Below, one piece after another: positions 6,751 through 15,483 of a stretch of 64,000 bases of DNA; positions within the stretch are counted from its first letter, which is position 1; each line of letters opens with the position of its first letter. A program made the translations under genes and the position numbers. The DNA is from JAGXLC01 sp964585385 (GTDB lineage: Bacteria > Bacteroidota > Bacteroidia > Bacteroidales > UBA12077), in the NCBI GenBank assembly GCA_964585385.1, contig CAZPDP010000016.1, positions 3,251 through 67,250 on the forward strand. The letters run 5' to 3'. The notes beneath the pieces were generated by a model. It was not told the origin of the DNA. It saw nothing but the letters and a program-made list of their open reading frames with translations, and made no database searches.

Positions 6751-9700
6751 TTATTTTAACTCCAGTTTATTAATTTTATTCATATAGGCTACAATGGTCA
6801 ATGCGACTAATGTAAAGGCGGCTATATAAACAAAGGCGGGGATAGGTACAGGATCTCCTCCTGCATATGAGTGGAGACCAGAAAGGTAATAATTAACACC
6901 GAAATAGGTCATCAATACCGAAGAAAAACCGAAGAGGGCCATCACATTGAAAGAGAAAAGGCTCTTCAGTCCTGGAATCATTCGGGCATGGATGATGAAA
7001 GCATATACAATGATGGTAATAAGCGACCATGTTTCTTTGGGGTCCCAGCCCCAGTATCTGCCCCAGGATTCATTGGCCCAGATTGCACCCAGGAATGTAC
7101 CAATGGTTAAAAGATACAATCCTATTGTAAGTGACCTGTAATTGATAACAGTTAAATCCTGGATGGTTTCAACAATGCGCCTTGAATTCGTTTCTGATAT
7201 CATCATGTAGAGAATAAGGTTTATGATTCCAAGAACTGAACCCATTCCGAGAAATCCATAACTACTGGTTATAACCGATACGTGCAAGGTCAGCCAATAG
7301 GATTTAAGGACAGGAACCAGGTTTGTGATTTCCGGGTCCATAAAACTCAAATGTGCAACCATAAGAGTGAGTGAAGCAAGCACAGCTGTAGCAGCCAGGG
7401 TTAGCTTCGAACGTTTAACAAAAATGAATCCACCAAGGATAGTAACCCAGGACACAAAGATCATCGATTCGTAACCATTACTCATTGGCGCATGTCCCGA
7501 AATATACCATCTGATAACAATTCCAGCAGTGTGGAAAACGAAACCTAATGCTATGAGAAGGGTTAGGATTTTCACCAGGCTTCTTCCATACTTCTTTCCT
7601 GAAATAATACGTGACATGAGCAGGATCAGCAGTAACAGACCTATCGCTGCGTAGTAGGGGAAAAGCCTTTCAAAGATATTGGATTTGTAATAGAAAATCT
7701 CCGATTTGACTTTTTGTTTTGAAGGCAGCTCATAGTTGGCATATTTTCTTTGATAATTTTCAATAGAATTAACATATTCAATGGTTTGTTTCTGGTTACC
7801 CGACCGGATAGACTCATGAATTAAACCCAGGATGTTTTTTAAATAGAGCGAATCTTCTTTTGTTGGTGCAAATTTCATAGCATCCTTGAATGTTCCCCAT
7901 TTATCAGTATTGTTTCTGTAAGGGAAAAATTTCATAAACTCACCGGTCATCATCATAAAGCATATATTCACCCGTTCGTCTATTTTCATAATTTTTTTAT
8001 CCAGTTTGTTTCTCTGACTTTCTGGTTTTTCGTAAGCCTTTTTAACGTGTTGCCTTAACTTGTAATGATTCTGTTCAAGCATTACCAGGTCGGTGAAAGC
8101 AGCGTAGTCATCATTAATACCTATAATTCTTTTTAAGTCAGGATGTGAAACTTTAATTAGGGGTACATTTTTCCAGTTCTGGAAATCATAATAATAACCC
8201 AGGAATACCTGCATAGAGGTAAGTCCTTTGAACGAGGTGTTTTTGTTAATTTTTCTCAGGATATCACTGCTAAGGGTGTATAAAGGTTTTGTTCGGCCTT
8301 TCTGATCCTGCACGAGTACTTTCCCAAATTCATCTGCTATTTGTTTATCCACTTCAAGTTTCTGGCTTTGAGCCATAGTAACCGAAGAGCCTATAAGAAG
8401 GAATGCAATTAATGCAATTCCTTTTCTCACGGGGGTTTTCCAGTAGGACTTATTGACTTTCCTGAAGAGGGACTTTTTATTCAACATGGACAAAATAATA
8501 AATATGAAAAGCAGAAAATAACCGGTATAGGTTACTATCATACCCAATCTGTCATGATTCACGGATAGAATTGAACCCTTTTCATCCTGCTCGTAGGATG
8601 ACTGGTAAAAACGATAGCCTTTGTATTTCAGAACATTATTCATATAAATCATGAAGGGCTTTTTCACATTGTTATCCTGATCGATTAAGACGACGTCGCT
8701 TTTATATGATGAGGGGGTGTTTGAACCAGGGTATCTCTCCAGGATAAAATCGTTAAGCTTAATATGGAAAGGAAGTTTAATAGTTTTTGGCGCATAACTT
8801 AATTCCACGATATGAGAGTCATTGCTATAACTGGCTGTACTGGAGGAATTACGCCCAAGCCATAGATAGAGATCGGCTGGTTCGTTGCCTGAGTTTAGTT
8901 CAAACTGAAGCACATCCTTTGTATTTTGAGTGCGGTTTCTGGTTGGTACGGGTTTAATGACGCCTGAATGACTTAACTTCCTGGCTACAATTCTCCATCC
9001 TTTAACATTATATATGAACATGGTTTGAAGAGGAATTTCCTGTGTGGCTGCGAATGCTTCGGTCTTTCTGTCCCTCATACTTATTCGACTAATGTTATAT
9101 GGAGAGTGGATAAAGAAGCTATCTTTTCTGAAATTTATATTAATATCAAAATTTCCCTCACCGTTAAACCCAAAAACAAAATCCTCTATAGTTTCCGTTT
9201 CCCCTGGCTTCATCATAAGGGTATGTCTTGTTTGCATTCCTTTTGTAACTGTCAGTAAAACCATGGGTTTTCCACTGGGTTCATTAACAATGGATTCTGT
9301 AGCATGAGGAATATAGCCTTTGTAATTTATTTCGTAGGTTTTCTCTCCTACTTTTGCTTCTTCATTGTAATGATCTGCAGTAACCGGGGTAATTATGAAT
9401 TTTTTATCAGATGAATAAAGAGTTTCATTATTTTTATCTTTTATTCTGAGTTTTAAATATTGGTTGTTAGATTGTATGGTGTTCTTAGTTTCACCTTCTC
9501 TTAGGTGCATAGTTCCTTCGTAGCCTATGTAACGAGTGATTCCGGCTCCCATAATGATTATAATAAAAGCTGAATGAAAAATAAGGCCTGTGATTTTGGA
9601 TTTTCTGTAAAGCCTAAATCGGAAAATATGGCCTAAAAAATTGATAATCATTAAAACAAGAATCAATTCAAACCATTTGGTATTATACACCAGCTCCCTG

Positions 9701-9819
9701 GCTGCCATTGCCCCATAGTCGTTCTCTATAAAGGTAGCCACAGCCATAGAAATAATAAAAAGGATAAAGAGGACCCCCATAAACCATGAAGAGAAGAGAA
9801 AATTGTTTCGCTTTACCAT
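6751..9819 (-). CDS. ccsBA: fused cytochrome c synthase (ResB/CcsB-CcsA)
   Basis: This 1,022-residue membrane protein exports haem and attaches it to CxxCH motifs of periplasmic c-type cytochromes (system II). The N-terminal half has three to four membrane spans and a large periplasmic ResB-like domain. A central region is followed by a CcsA domain of at least eight spans containing the tryptophan-rich WGRYWGWDPKETWS haem-handling motif near residue 930, with flanking histidines. The length equals that of other Bacteroidota fusions. It is often next to nrfHA nitrite reductase genes in this phylum, but none is here. It is monocistronic. Confidence 0.93.
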   Translation of the reverse strand: MVKRNNFLFSSWFMGVLFILFIISMAVATFIENDYGAMAARELVYNTKWFELILVLMIINFLGHIFRFRLYRKSKITGLIFHSAFIIIIMGAGITRYIGYEGTMHLREGETKNTIQSNNQYLKLRIKDKNNETLYSSDKKFIITPVTADHYNEEAKVGEKTYEINYKGYIPHATESIVNEPSGKPMVLLTVTKGMQTRHTLMMKPGETETIEDFVFGFNGEGNFDININFRKDSFFIHSPYNISRISMRDRKTEAFAATQEIPLQTMFIYNVKGWRIVARKLSHSGVIKPVPTRNRTQNTKDVLQFELNSGNEPADLYLWLGRNSSSTASYSNDSHIVELSYAPKTIKLPFHIKLNDFILERYPGSNTPSSYKSDVVLIDQDNNVKKPFMIYMNNVLKYKGYRFYQSSYEQDEKGSILSVNHDRLGMIVTYTGYFLLFIFIILSMLNKKSLFRKVNKSYWKTPVRKGIALIAFLLIGSSVTMAQSQKLEVDKQIADEFGKVLVQDQKGRTKPLYTLSSDILRKINKNTSFKGLTSMQVFLGYYYDFQNWKNVPLIKVSHPDLKRIIGINDDYAAFTDLVMLEQNHYKLRQHVKKAYEKPESQRNKLDKKIMKIDERVNICFMMMTGEFMKFFPYRNNTDKWGTFKDAMKFAPTKEDSLYLKNILGLIHESIRSGNQKQTIEYVNSIENYQRKYANYELPSKQKVKSEIFYYKSNIFERLFPYYAAIGLLLLILLMSRIISGKKYGRSLVKILTLLIALGFVFHTAGIVIRWYISGHAPMSNGYESMIFVSWVTILGGFIFVKRSKLTLAATAVLASLTLMVAHLSFMDPEITNLVPVLKSYWLTLHVSVITSSYGFLGMGSVLGIINLILYMMISETNSRRIVETIQDLTVINYRSLTIGLYLLTIGTFLGAIWANESWGRYWGWDPKETWSLITIIVYAFIIHARMIPGLKSLFSFNVMALFGFSSVLMTYFGVNYYLSGLHSYAGGDPVPIPAFVYIAAFTLVALTIVAYMNKINKLELK

Positions 9820-10178
9820 ACAGAGTAGTATTTTGTATTGAGATTATACATGGATTTGGAAATGCCTAATATATTCATTTAAAACATTTCAAAGGGTAAA
9901 TTTAAAATAATTCTGATGAGAATTTATAATCTTGATAAATATCAGCAGGAGAACTGATATTAATGAACTCAATTCTTCAACAGGCAGATTCTTTTTAAAA
10001 AGGCAGTTTAAAGCCCTGTTTAATATTTTCCGCAGAAACTCCCCCCATATCCTTTGATTTACTAAACTTTTTATCAGTGTGTATTTTTTTTTGATTAAAA
10101 TTTCAGTCTGAAAATCAGATCCTCCAATATTTTGTTATTTTTATTATGAGTTTTTAACCTGTTAAAATTATTGAAACT
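9820..10178. other. divergent intergenic region with an 8-bp dyad
   Basis: This gap lies between the divergent ccsBA and DUF2378-like genes. A perfect dyad AATATCAG-N8-CTGATATT occupies 9938-9961 and could be an operator for either gene. No clear TAnnTTTG box or ORF is visible in the rest. Confidence 0.3.
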
Positions 10179-10736
10179 ATGGAAATAAAAGGAGTCGCTG
10201 TTAAATCTATCCCTGAATTTGTTAAAAAAAGACACTCTGAACATTATTCATCCTGGTTTAACAGTTTACCCCAACAATCAAAAAAGCTTTTTCAAACAGG
10301 GGTTATATCAAATCATTGGTATCCGGTAGACGATGCAGCTGTTTTACCAACCCGAAAGCTAGGAGAGTTGGTGTATAACAATGATTCGAACAAAGCTGCA
10401 TGGGAGTCTGGTCGCTATAGTGCGGAGACAGCTTTAACCGGGGTTTATAAGATTTACGTAAGATTAAGCTCACCGTCTCATATCATTTCGCGTGCAAGCA
10501 GGATCTTTAGTGCTTATTACAATCCTGCAGAGATAATAACCCAAAATGCAAAGAATAAGTCGGTAGAAGTGCATATGACAAGATTTGCGCCAGCAAATGA
10601 GTTGATTGAGCACAGAATTGGTGGCTGGATTGAGAAAGCACTTGAACTTTCAGGTTGCAATGACGTAAAGGTGGAATTTGAAAAATCAATGGCTAAGGGA
10701 GATGCCCTGACTCTTTACAAAATCAACTGGAGTTAA
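10179..10736 (+). CDS. DUF2378 (TIGR02265)-like protein
   Basis: This soluble 185-residue protein has no signal peptide. Several blocks agree with the TIGR02265/DUF2378 family as I remember it: the opening KGVAVKS, LPxxSKKLF, the HWYPV segment near residue 47, GRYSAE followed by LTGVYK, and a C-terminal GGWIEKALELSG. That family was described as largely restricted to myxobacteria and has no proven function. Its fold is thought to resemble small-molecule sensor domains, but I cannot show a ligand site here. It has no operon partner on its strand. Confidence 0.6.
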   Translation: MEIKGVAVKSIPEFVKKRHSEHYSSWFNSLPQQSKKLFQTGVISNHWYPVDDAAVLPTRKLGELVYNNDSNKAAWESGRYSAETALTGVYKIYVRLSSPSHIISRASRIFSAYYNPAEIITQNAKNKSVEVHMTRFAPANELIEHRIGGWIEKALELSGCNDVKVEFEKSMAKGDALTLYKINWS

Positions 10737-10765
10737 GCCTTTTTTGTCTTCACAATTGAGTGAAA

Positions 10766-11131
10766 TTAACCTGTTTGGTTATACTCCGATTCTATCCAGG
10801 GCTCAAGTTTTTCAAGCAATATTTTGACTAACACCGGGTCATTTCTTTCGTAGATATCGGGTATTCCGAGTACTATTATTCTGCCGGGCTCAACCTGATA
10901 GCCCTGCTCTATCTGGTCTTTCATGTATTCTTCCATGACAAAAATTAAGTCTGCGGTTTTTGCCAATCCATTATCCAGTGCTTTTTCCGATAAAAAAGAT
11001 AATCCTGCTGAATCTGTTTTTACCTTAATTCCTTTTGATTTGGCTAATCCACGAAAAACATCATCAGCCGTTGGGCTTCTGTTCATATTAGCCAAACAAA
11101 CAAAAAGGTATGTGGGTATTTTATTTGACAT
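10766..11131 (-). CDS. low-molecular-weight protein tyrosine phosphatase-like protein
   Basis: A 121-residue single-domain protein with a CX5R(S) phosphate-binding loop at Cys12-Arg18 (CLANMNRS), directly after the first beta strand, as in LMW phosphatases and arsenate reductases. The second Cys of the usual C-x4-C-R-S loop is replaced by Asn. The C-terminal IPDIYERNDPVLV segment carries the D-P acid-loop pattern. This matches the short PTP-like family seen in many Gram-negative genomes with (S/A)ANxxRSPTA loops. Substrate unknown. Ends convergent with the DUF2378-like gene. Confidence 0.75.
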   Translation of the reverse strand: MSNKIPTYLFVCLANMNRSPTADDVFRGLAKSKGIKVKTDSAGLSFLSEKALDNGLAKTADLIFVMEEYMKDQIEQGYQVEPGRIIVLGIPDIYERNDPVLVKILLEKLEPWIESEYNQTG

Positions 11132-11241
11132 AGAAATAAAACGAAAAACAAACTTATGTTATTGGTTTTGCAATTAGCAACCAGGGAGTTTATTTTACCT
11201 TTTTGAATTATTCCAGAGAAAAACAGTTTAAATTGATTGCC

Positions 11242-12327
11242 CTATTTCTTCATTTTTACTCTATTAAATGAAAGGGCTTTGATCATCCAGTTTGGAAGAG
11301 GTTTTCTGGGGTTTCTTTTTCTCAGGTTGATGTACCAGCCAAATTTTTTGATTATAGGTACCTTATGGGTTTCAACGAATTCAATCAGGGTTCCATCCGG
11401 GTCCTCAATATACGAAAAGTGCCCGGCAGCTTCACCCATATCAAAGCTTCCTTCATTGTTGTGACTGGTATTACTATCTACAGTAAAATCAAAACCTTTA
11501 TCCTGGCATTCTTTTCTTAATGCATCCATGTTATGGATATCGAAACACAAGTGAATAAATCCGGGATCGCCCCAGTATCTATCCTGGTAAATGGTTTTTG
11601 GTTCGCGGTCTTTTACTTCAATCAGTTCAATCATGCTTTCTCCAAGCAAGGGAGAAAATCCCCCTTCTCTTGGTTTACTGTGTGTGAGCAGTACTCTCCT
11701 GAAATTATGATTCCCTCCGGGAAGGTTTGCCAGATCTTCAAAGAAACCTTCTTCGTCGAATAACACCTTGTCGTAGTCGAGTATATCGGAATAGACTTTC
11801 CGGGCTTGTTCAATATTTGATACGCCAATGCAGGCCCCGTAGGCGCCGCCGGTTTGTTTCTTCTCGTCCTTGTACCAATTGCTTGCCTCAACCAAATGAA
11901 AGTGGTTTCCGTAAGGATCGCGTATGAAAAACGTCTCACTTCCATCCGGTCCTTTCTGAGGATTGTTCAGTATCTCCAGGTTTTTCTTTTTAAATTCCTG
12001 GTAGGTACTCCAGATATTTTTACATTTGATTTTGGCTGCATAAATGCCCAGGTCGCCCAATTTCAGGTTAAAGTTTGCTCTTTGGGGCTGGCGGTCTTTG
12101 TATTGCCAGATCTCAAACCCCCCACCTCCCTGCAGGTTAAATGCAAGGGCGGCATGTCTCCTTTGCGGTAACCCTCCTGTATAGGGCAACATTAATTCAG
12201 CTACTGTACTGTCTTCAAATACTCTGATATCTGCACCAAATACATTATAATACCACTTCCATGCTTCTTTAATGTTTTCAATTCCTATGCCGATTTGTTG
12301 GATTCCACTAATTATCTTTTCTTTCAT
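11242..12327 (-). CDS. two-domain VOC (glyoxalase/dioxygenase-like) protein
   Basis: This 361-residue protein is made of two vicinal-oxygen-chelate domains, about residues 8-150 and 163-315. Each starts with a G-V/I-x-N-I-E/K-x-A segment and ends with RDPYGNHFHLVE or EDPDGTLIEFVE, where Glu and His serve as metal ligands. VOC proteins include glyoxalases, epimerases and ring-cleaving dioxygenases. The basic C-terminal tail of about 45 residues resembles that of two-domain VOC proteins in Bacteroidota with no assigned reaction. The spacing to the neighbours gives no pathway clue. No defect seen. Confidence 0.78.
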   Translation of the reverse strand: MKEKIISGIQQIGIGIENIKEAWKWYYNVFGADIRVFEDSTVAELMLPYTGGLPQRRHAALAFNLQGGGGFEIWQYKDRQPQRANFNLKLGDLGIYAAKIKCKNIWSTYQEFKKKNLEILNNPQKGPDGSETFFIRDPYGNHFHLVEASNWYKDEKKQTGGAYGACIGVSNIEQARKVYSDILDYDKVLFDEEGFFEDLANLPGGNHNFRRVLLTHSKPREGGFSPLLGESMIELIEVKDREPKTIYQDRYWGDPGFIHLCFDIHNMDALRKECQDKGFDFTVDSNTSHNNEGSFDMGEAAGHFSYIEDPDGTLIEFVETHKVPIIKKFGWYINLRKRNPRKPLPNWMIKALSFNRVKMKK

Positions 12328-12431
12328 AACATTTTGGCAATTTAATACTTCAGTAAAATTAAAAAAAATGAAACGCTTTGAACATATTTCTGGATCATTT
12401 TGGTATGGAAGATATTAAAACCAATTCATTA

Positions 12432-13226
12432 TTAAGTGGGTTTTACTTTATTAGCGATTTTGTAGAACAGGAAAGGGAAGAATCGCTTCAAATGGACCAT
12501 TATTACTTCATTGCCTCCGACCAGTATATTTTTTTTCTTTTTTTGCATACCCCGAATAATTTTTTTTGCACACCGATCTGCCGGCATTCCCCTTTTTTGT
12601 CCTTCATCGAACTTTCCATGTTCATTCCCGCTTTTGTCCAAAGCATGAACAGAAATATTCGTACGTATTCTTCCCGGGCATATAATAGAGACAGATATAT
12701 TTTTTTGATAATTTTCCAGTCTAAGGGATTCGTAGAATCCGTATAAAGCATGTTTGGAGGCTGAATAGGCAGAGCGCAGGGGAAATCCGAATTTTCCCAC
12801 TATGCTGGTTGTAACTGCAATTTGTCCGCCTCCGTTTTGAATCATTATTGGCAAGACCCTTTTTGTCAGTGCAATATTCCCAAAGTAGTTAATTTCCATA
12901 ATTTTTCGGTCGATGTGTATATCTGTTTCCTCTATAAGAGACCTCTGGCTTATTCCGCCGTTATTGATTAAAACATTAATTTGCGGGTATTTTTTCAGAA
13001 CCGTATTGGCTGCTGTTTCAACTTCTTGGGGGTTGGAAAGATCAAAAGAGACAACTTCGGCCACAGATTTATCCGCTATTACCTTGTTTTTAATTTGCTC
13101 CAGTTTTTCATTGTTTCTGCCTGACAGGATGAGGGTGTTATTTTTTTTTGCCAGCTCATAGACAAGAGCTTCACCAATCCCTGATGAGGCACCGGTAATC
13201 CATATTGTCTTTTTTTCCAGTTTCAT
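12432..13226 (-). CDS. short-chain dehydrogenase/reductase
   Basis: This 264-residue classical SDR has the cofactor motif TGASSGIG near residue 11, NNGG in place of the usual NNAG, the active-site Ser in VTTSIVG and YSASK (Tyr-x3-Lys) near residue 155. The basic residue pattern after beta-2 (SGRN) suggests NADP(H). A hydrophobic-basic C-terminus suggests membrane association, as in DltE/HSD-type SDRs. The substrate cannot be deduced. It is followed by VOC on the same strand with a 104-bp gap, so the two may or may not share a transcript. Confidence 0.85.
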   Translation of the reverse strand: MKLEKKTIWITGASSGIGEALVYELAKKNNTLILSGRNNEKLEQIKNKVIADKSVAEVVSFDLSNPQEVETAANTVLKKYPQINVLINNGGISQRSLIEETDIHIDRKIMEINYFGNIALTKRVLPIMIQNGGGQIAVTTSIVGKFGFPLRSAYSASKHALYGFYESLRLENYQKNISVSIICPGRIRTNISVHALDKSGNEHGKFDEGQKRGMPADRCAKKIIRGMQKKKKNILVGGNEVIMVHLKRFFPFLFYKIANKVKPT

Positions 13227-13382
13227 TTATATTATTTTAGTCCTGATTGAATAAATATACCTCAATTATAACCAACTTTTTCCAGAGAAAACAGAAAAAG
13301 GCATAATTATATGAATACATGGAAATGTAAAAATCGAATTTTTGGTTCATCTGCATTAAATAAATCTTTCTTTGAAAGATGC

Positions 13383-13829
13383 TTATACAGATGCTTTATT
13401 TTCTAAATGTTTATGAAGTATAGAGTACAAGACATTCCTGTCAATAGGTTTTGTGATGTAATCATCGAATCCATACTCCAGAATTGTTTCCCTGTCATTT
13501 TCGAGGGCATAAGCAGTCTGGGCAATTATTGGTGTTTTCTTATTGATTTTTCTGATTTCGTCAAATGCTTCGTATCCATTCATCTCGGGCATTTTGATAT
13601 CCATAAGGATGACATCTATTTCAGGTAAGAAATTTACTTTTTCAATGGCTTCAAGGCCATTTTTGGCATAAATAAGACGTGCTCCTGTTTTTCTCAATAT
13701 TTCCAGAAAATAGTAAGTATTGATCTCATTATCCTCTACAACAAGAATTTTTTTGTCCTTAAAAGAATATTCGAATTCTTCGTTTGTTTCTTCATTTAAT
13801 TCATCATCTAATTCATCTGGTACTGTCAT
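13383..13829 (-). CDS. stand-alone response regulator receiver domain
   Basis: A 148-residue receiver domain with an acidic N-terminal extension of about 25 residues rich in Glu and Asp. Conserved elements are visible: the acidic pair in VVEDNEIN, the phospho-acceptor Asp in LMDIKMPEMNG, a Thr in TAYA and Lys in ITKPID. The receiver is most like those attached to hybrid histidine kinases. There is no output domain, so it must act by protein contact. It starts 6 bp after the stop of the other receiver gene, so the two are co-transcribed. Confidence 0.88.
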   Translation of the reverse strand: MTVPDELDDELNEETNEEFEYSFKDKKILVVEDNEINTYYFLEILRKTGARLIYAKNGLEAIEKVNFLPEIDVILMDIKMPEMNGYEAFDEIRKINKKTPIIAQTAYALENDRETILEYGFDDYITKPIDRNVLYSILHKHLENKASV

Positions 13830-13835
13830 AATATG

Positions 13836-14207
13836 TTAGGTTATTGGTTTAATTTTGTAGTTTCGGATGATTTCAATAATTTTTTCTTTATCGCGGGTTT
13901 TGTCAAAAACATAATCAGCGCCCTTATTCATGGCATTGTCCCTGTTAGCTTCAATTGCATAATCGGAGGCTACAATTACTACAGGTCTTTTTTTCACTTC
14001 AGTTAAATAGTCTAATACATGAATGCCCGATTCGTCTGGCAGGCGAATGTCAAGAATTAGAAAGTCAGGCTGAACCTTATCCAACTGCTCAATTGTCATC
14101 ACGTAATTTTCAGCCTCATAAATTTCTTTTACTTCCTTTATTTCAGAAAGCTTCTTTTTTATGATGATTCTGAAGATTAATGAGTCATCTGCAATCAATA
14201 TTTTCAT
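13836..14207 (-). CDS. stand-alone response regulator receiver domain
   Basis: A 123-residue receiver domain. The acidic pair is in IADDSLIFR and the phospho-acceptor Asp in ILDIRLPDESG. The Thr/Ser position is Ser in VASDYA, and the terminal Lys lies in VFDKT without the usual following Pro. It resembles CheY-like single-domain regulators. It is the first gene of a two-gene operon. No histidine kinase or chemotaxis gene is in the window, so its partner must be unlinked. Confidence 0.87.
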   Translation of the reverse strand: MKILIADDSLIFRIIIKKKLSEIKEVKEIYEAENYVMTIEQLDKVQPDFLILDIRLPDESGIHVLDYLTEVKKRPVVIVASDYAIEANRDNAMNKGADYVFDKTRDKEKIIEIIRNYKIKPIT

Positions 14208-14362
14208 TATTTCTAACTGATAAAGGAATCAATTGAAAATCCCATTTTACAAGTTATGAACTATTTCTTAAATATGCTTAACAAAAGGTATAAATTTTTG
14301 GGGACAATACTATTGTTTGAAGAATCAATTTATTGAAAGAGTCTGATTTTAATGTATAGTGG

Positions 14363-15358
14363 CTATGGTTTTGCATATTTTTTAAATTCTCCGGGAATTT
14401 CTTCATAGGTTTTGGAAGAAGCCGGAACTAATGAGGGCTGGCCATTTTTCTCCAGGATTTTCAAGCCTTTACTTTCTGATAGCACAAAGTGAAGAAAAGC
14501 TTCGGCGGCCTCAGGATTTTGAGCATTCTTTGGTATTGTTATGCCATATACCATAGGTTCCCCGGCTATGGTTATTTTTTTTCCGGGCTTTTTACCTGCA
14601 ATTTCAACTGTTGCTTTTTTATAATAATCTTTCATTTCCGGGTTTCCCAAATTGATGGAATCGGGAAGTGAAATAAATTTTAATCCGTGTTGTTCAGCAA
14701 CAGATCTGTAAAGGAAAGTATAATCCAGGGCATTAGCTTCGAGTAAGGCGATCAGGTCTGTTTCTTTGGGGCGCATGAAGTTTTTATTCTTTTCAAGGAT
14801 TCGTTTTGCAAAATTTTTATCCTTATAGTAATCTTCTGCCAGTCGAACCGTAATGACTGTCCTGTACCCACAGGGATCTGAATCCGGGTCGGAGCGGCCG
14901 AAGAATACATCATCACGCATTAAGATTTCCCGCCAGTTGTCCTGGTTTATTTCCCTGGCATATTGTGAATCTTTATCGTAGACTATCGCCATTTCATTGG
15001 CTGCAAATTTTATCAGCCATTGGGCATGGTCAGGTATAAGTAACTCTTCAATAATTTTATAGTCAGCCGAAGCGATGATATCGGCTTTTTTTCTGAGGTC
15101 TAAAATTTTCCTTGCTGCGTCGACACTTCCTGAAGATTCCATTTTGAAATTTACATCCTGGTATTGGCTTTTAAAAGAATCAGCCATTTCATTCAGGGGC
15201 ACAGTCAAGCTGCCTGCATGAAAAATTGTTAAATCACCTTTTATTCCTGAGTCCATGTTATTTTCATTTTTGAATTTGCAGCTTGTGGATAACAGGGCTA
15301 TGGTTATACAAGAGGAGATAACAAATTGTTTAGCAGAGTTAAAAGTATGTTTTTTCAT
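14363..15358 (-). CDS. wtpA: tungstate/molybdate-binding lipoprotein (WtpA/ModA type)
   Basis: The protein captures molybdate or tungstate for an ABC importer. The true start is ATG 15358: the frame is open further to 15433, but the lipoprotein signal (LLSTSC) starts there. The mature part opens with the F-H-A-G-S-L segment and follows with SGSVDAARKI and ADIIASADY, the oxyanion-loop pattern of WtpA. The length (331 aa) suits the family. It lies 125 bp downstream of the formate dehydrogenase catalytic gene, on the same strand. The cognate permease and ATPase are at 35.8-37.6 kb. Tungstate preference is inferred from the family and from the nearby AOR. Confidence 0.85.
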   Translation of the reverse strand: MKKHTFNSAKQFVISSCITIALLSTSCKFKNENNMDSGIKGDLTIFHAGSLTVPLNEMADSFKSQYQDVNFKMESSGSVDAARKILDLRKKADIIASADYKIIEELLIPDHAQWLIKFAANEMAIVYDKDSQYAREINQDNWREILMRDDVFFGRSDPDSDPCGYRTVITVRLAEDYYKDKNFAKRILEKNKNFMRPKETDLIALLEANALDYTFLYRSVAEQHGLKFISLPDSINLGNPEMKDYYKKATVEIAGKKPGKKITIAGEPMVYGITIPKNAQNPEAAEAFLHFVLSESKGLKILEKNGQPSLVPASSKTYEEIPGEFKKYAKP

Positions 15359-15483
15359 AAGTAAGGAAATAAATGTTTCACAACAAACATAAAAATGAAT
15401 GATGAAACCCAACCTTTCATAAGCTTTGTACAATTGTTATGATAAGGCTGGGCTTTAGATTTTGCCTAGACAATTCTCCGTAT

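Noticed and set aside
9025..9307. Antisense frames inside ccsBA
   Set aside because: These are shadows of the ResB-like domain, without homology or start signals.
12378..12751. Open frames overlapping the SDR C-terminus
   Set aside because: The SDR reading frame shows clear family motifs, and the other frames have none.
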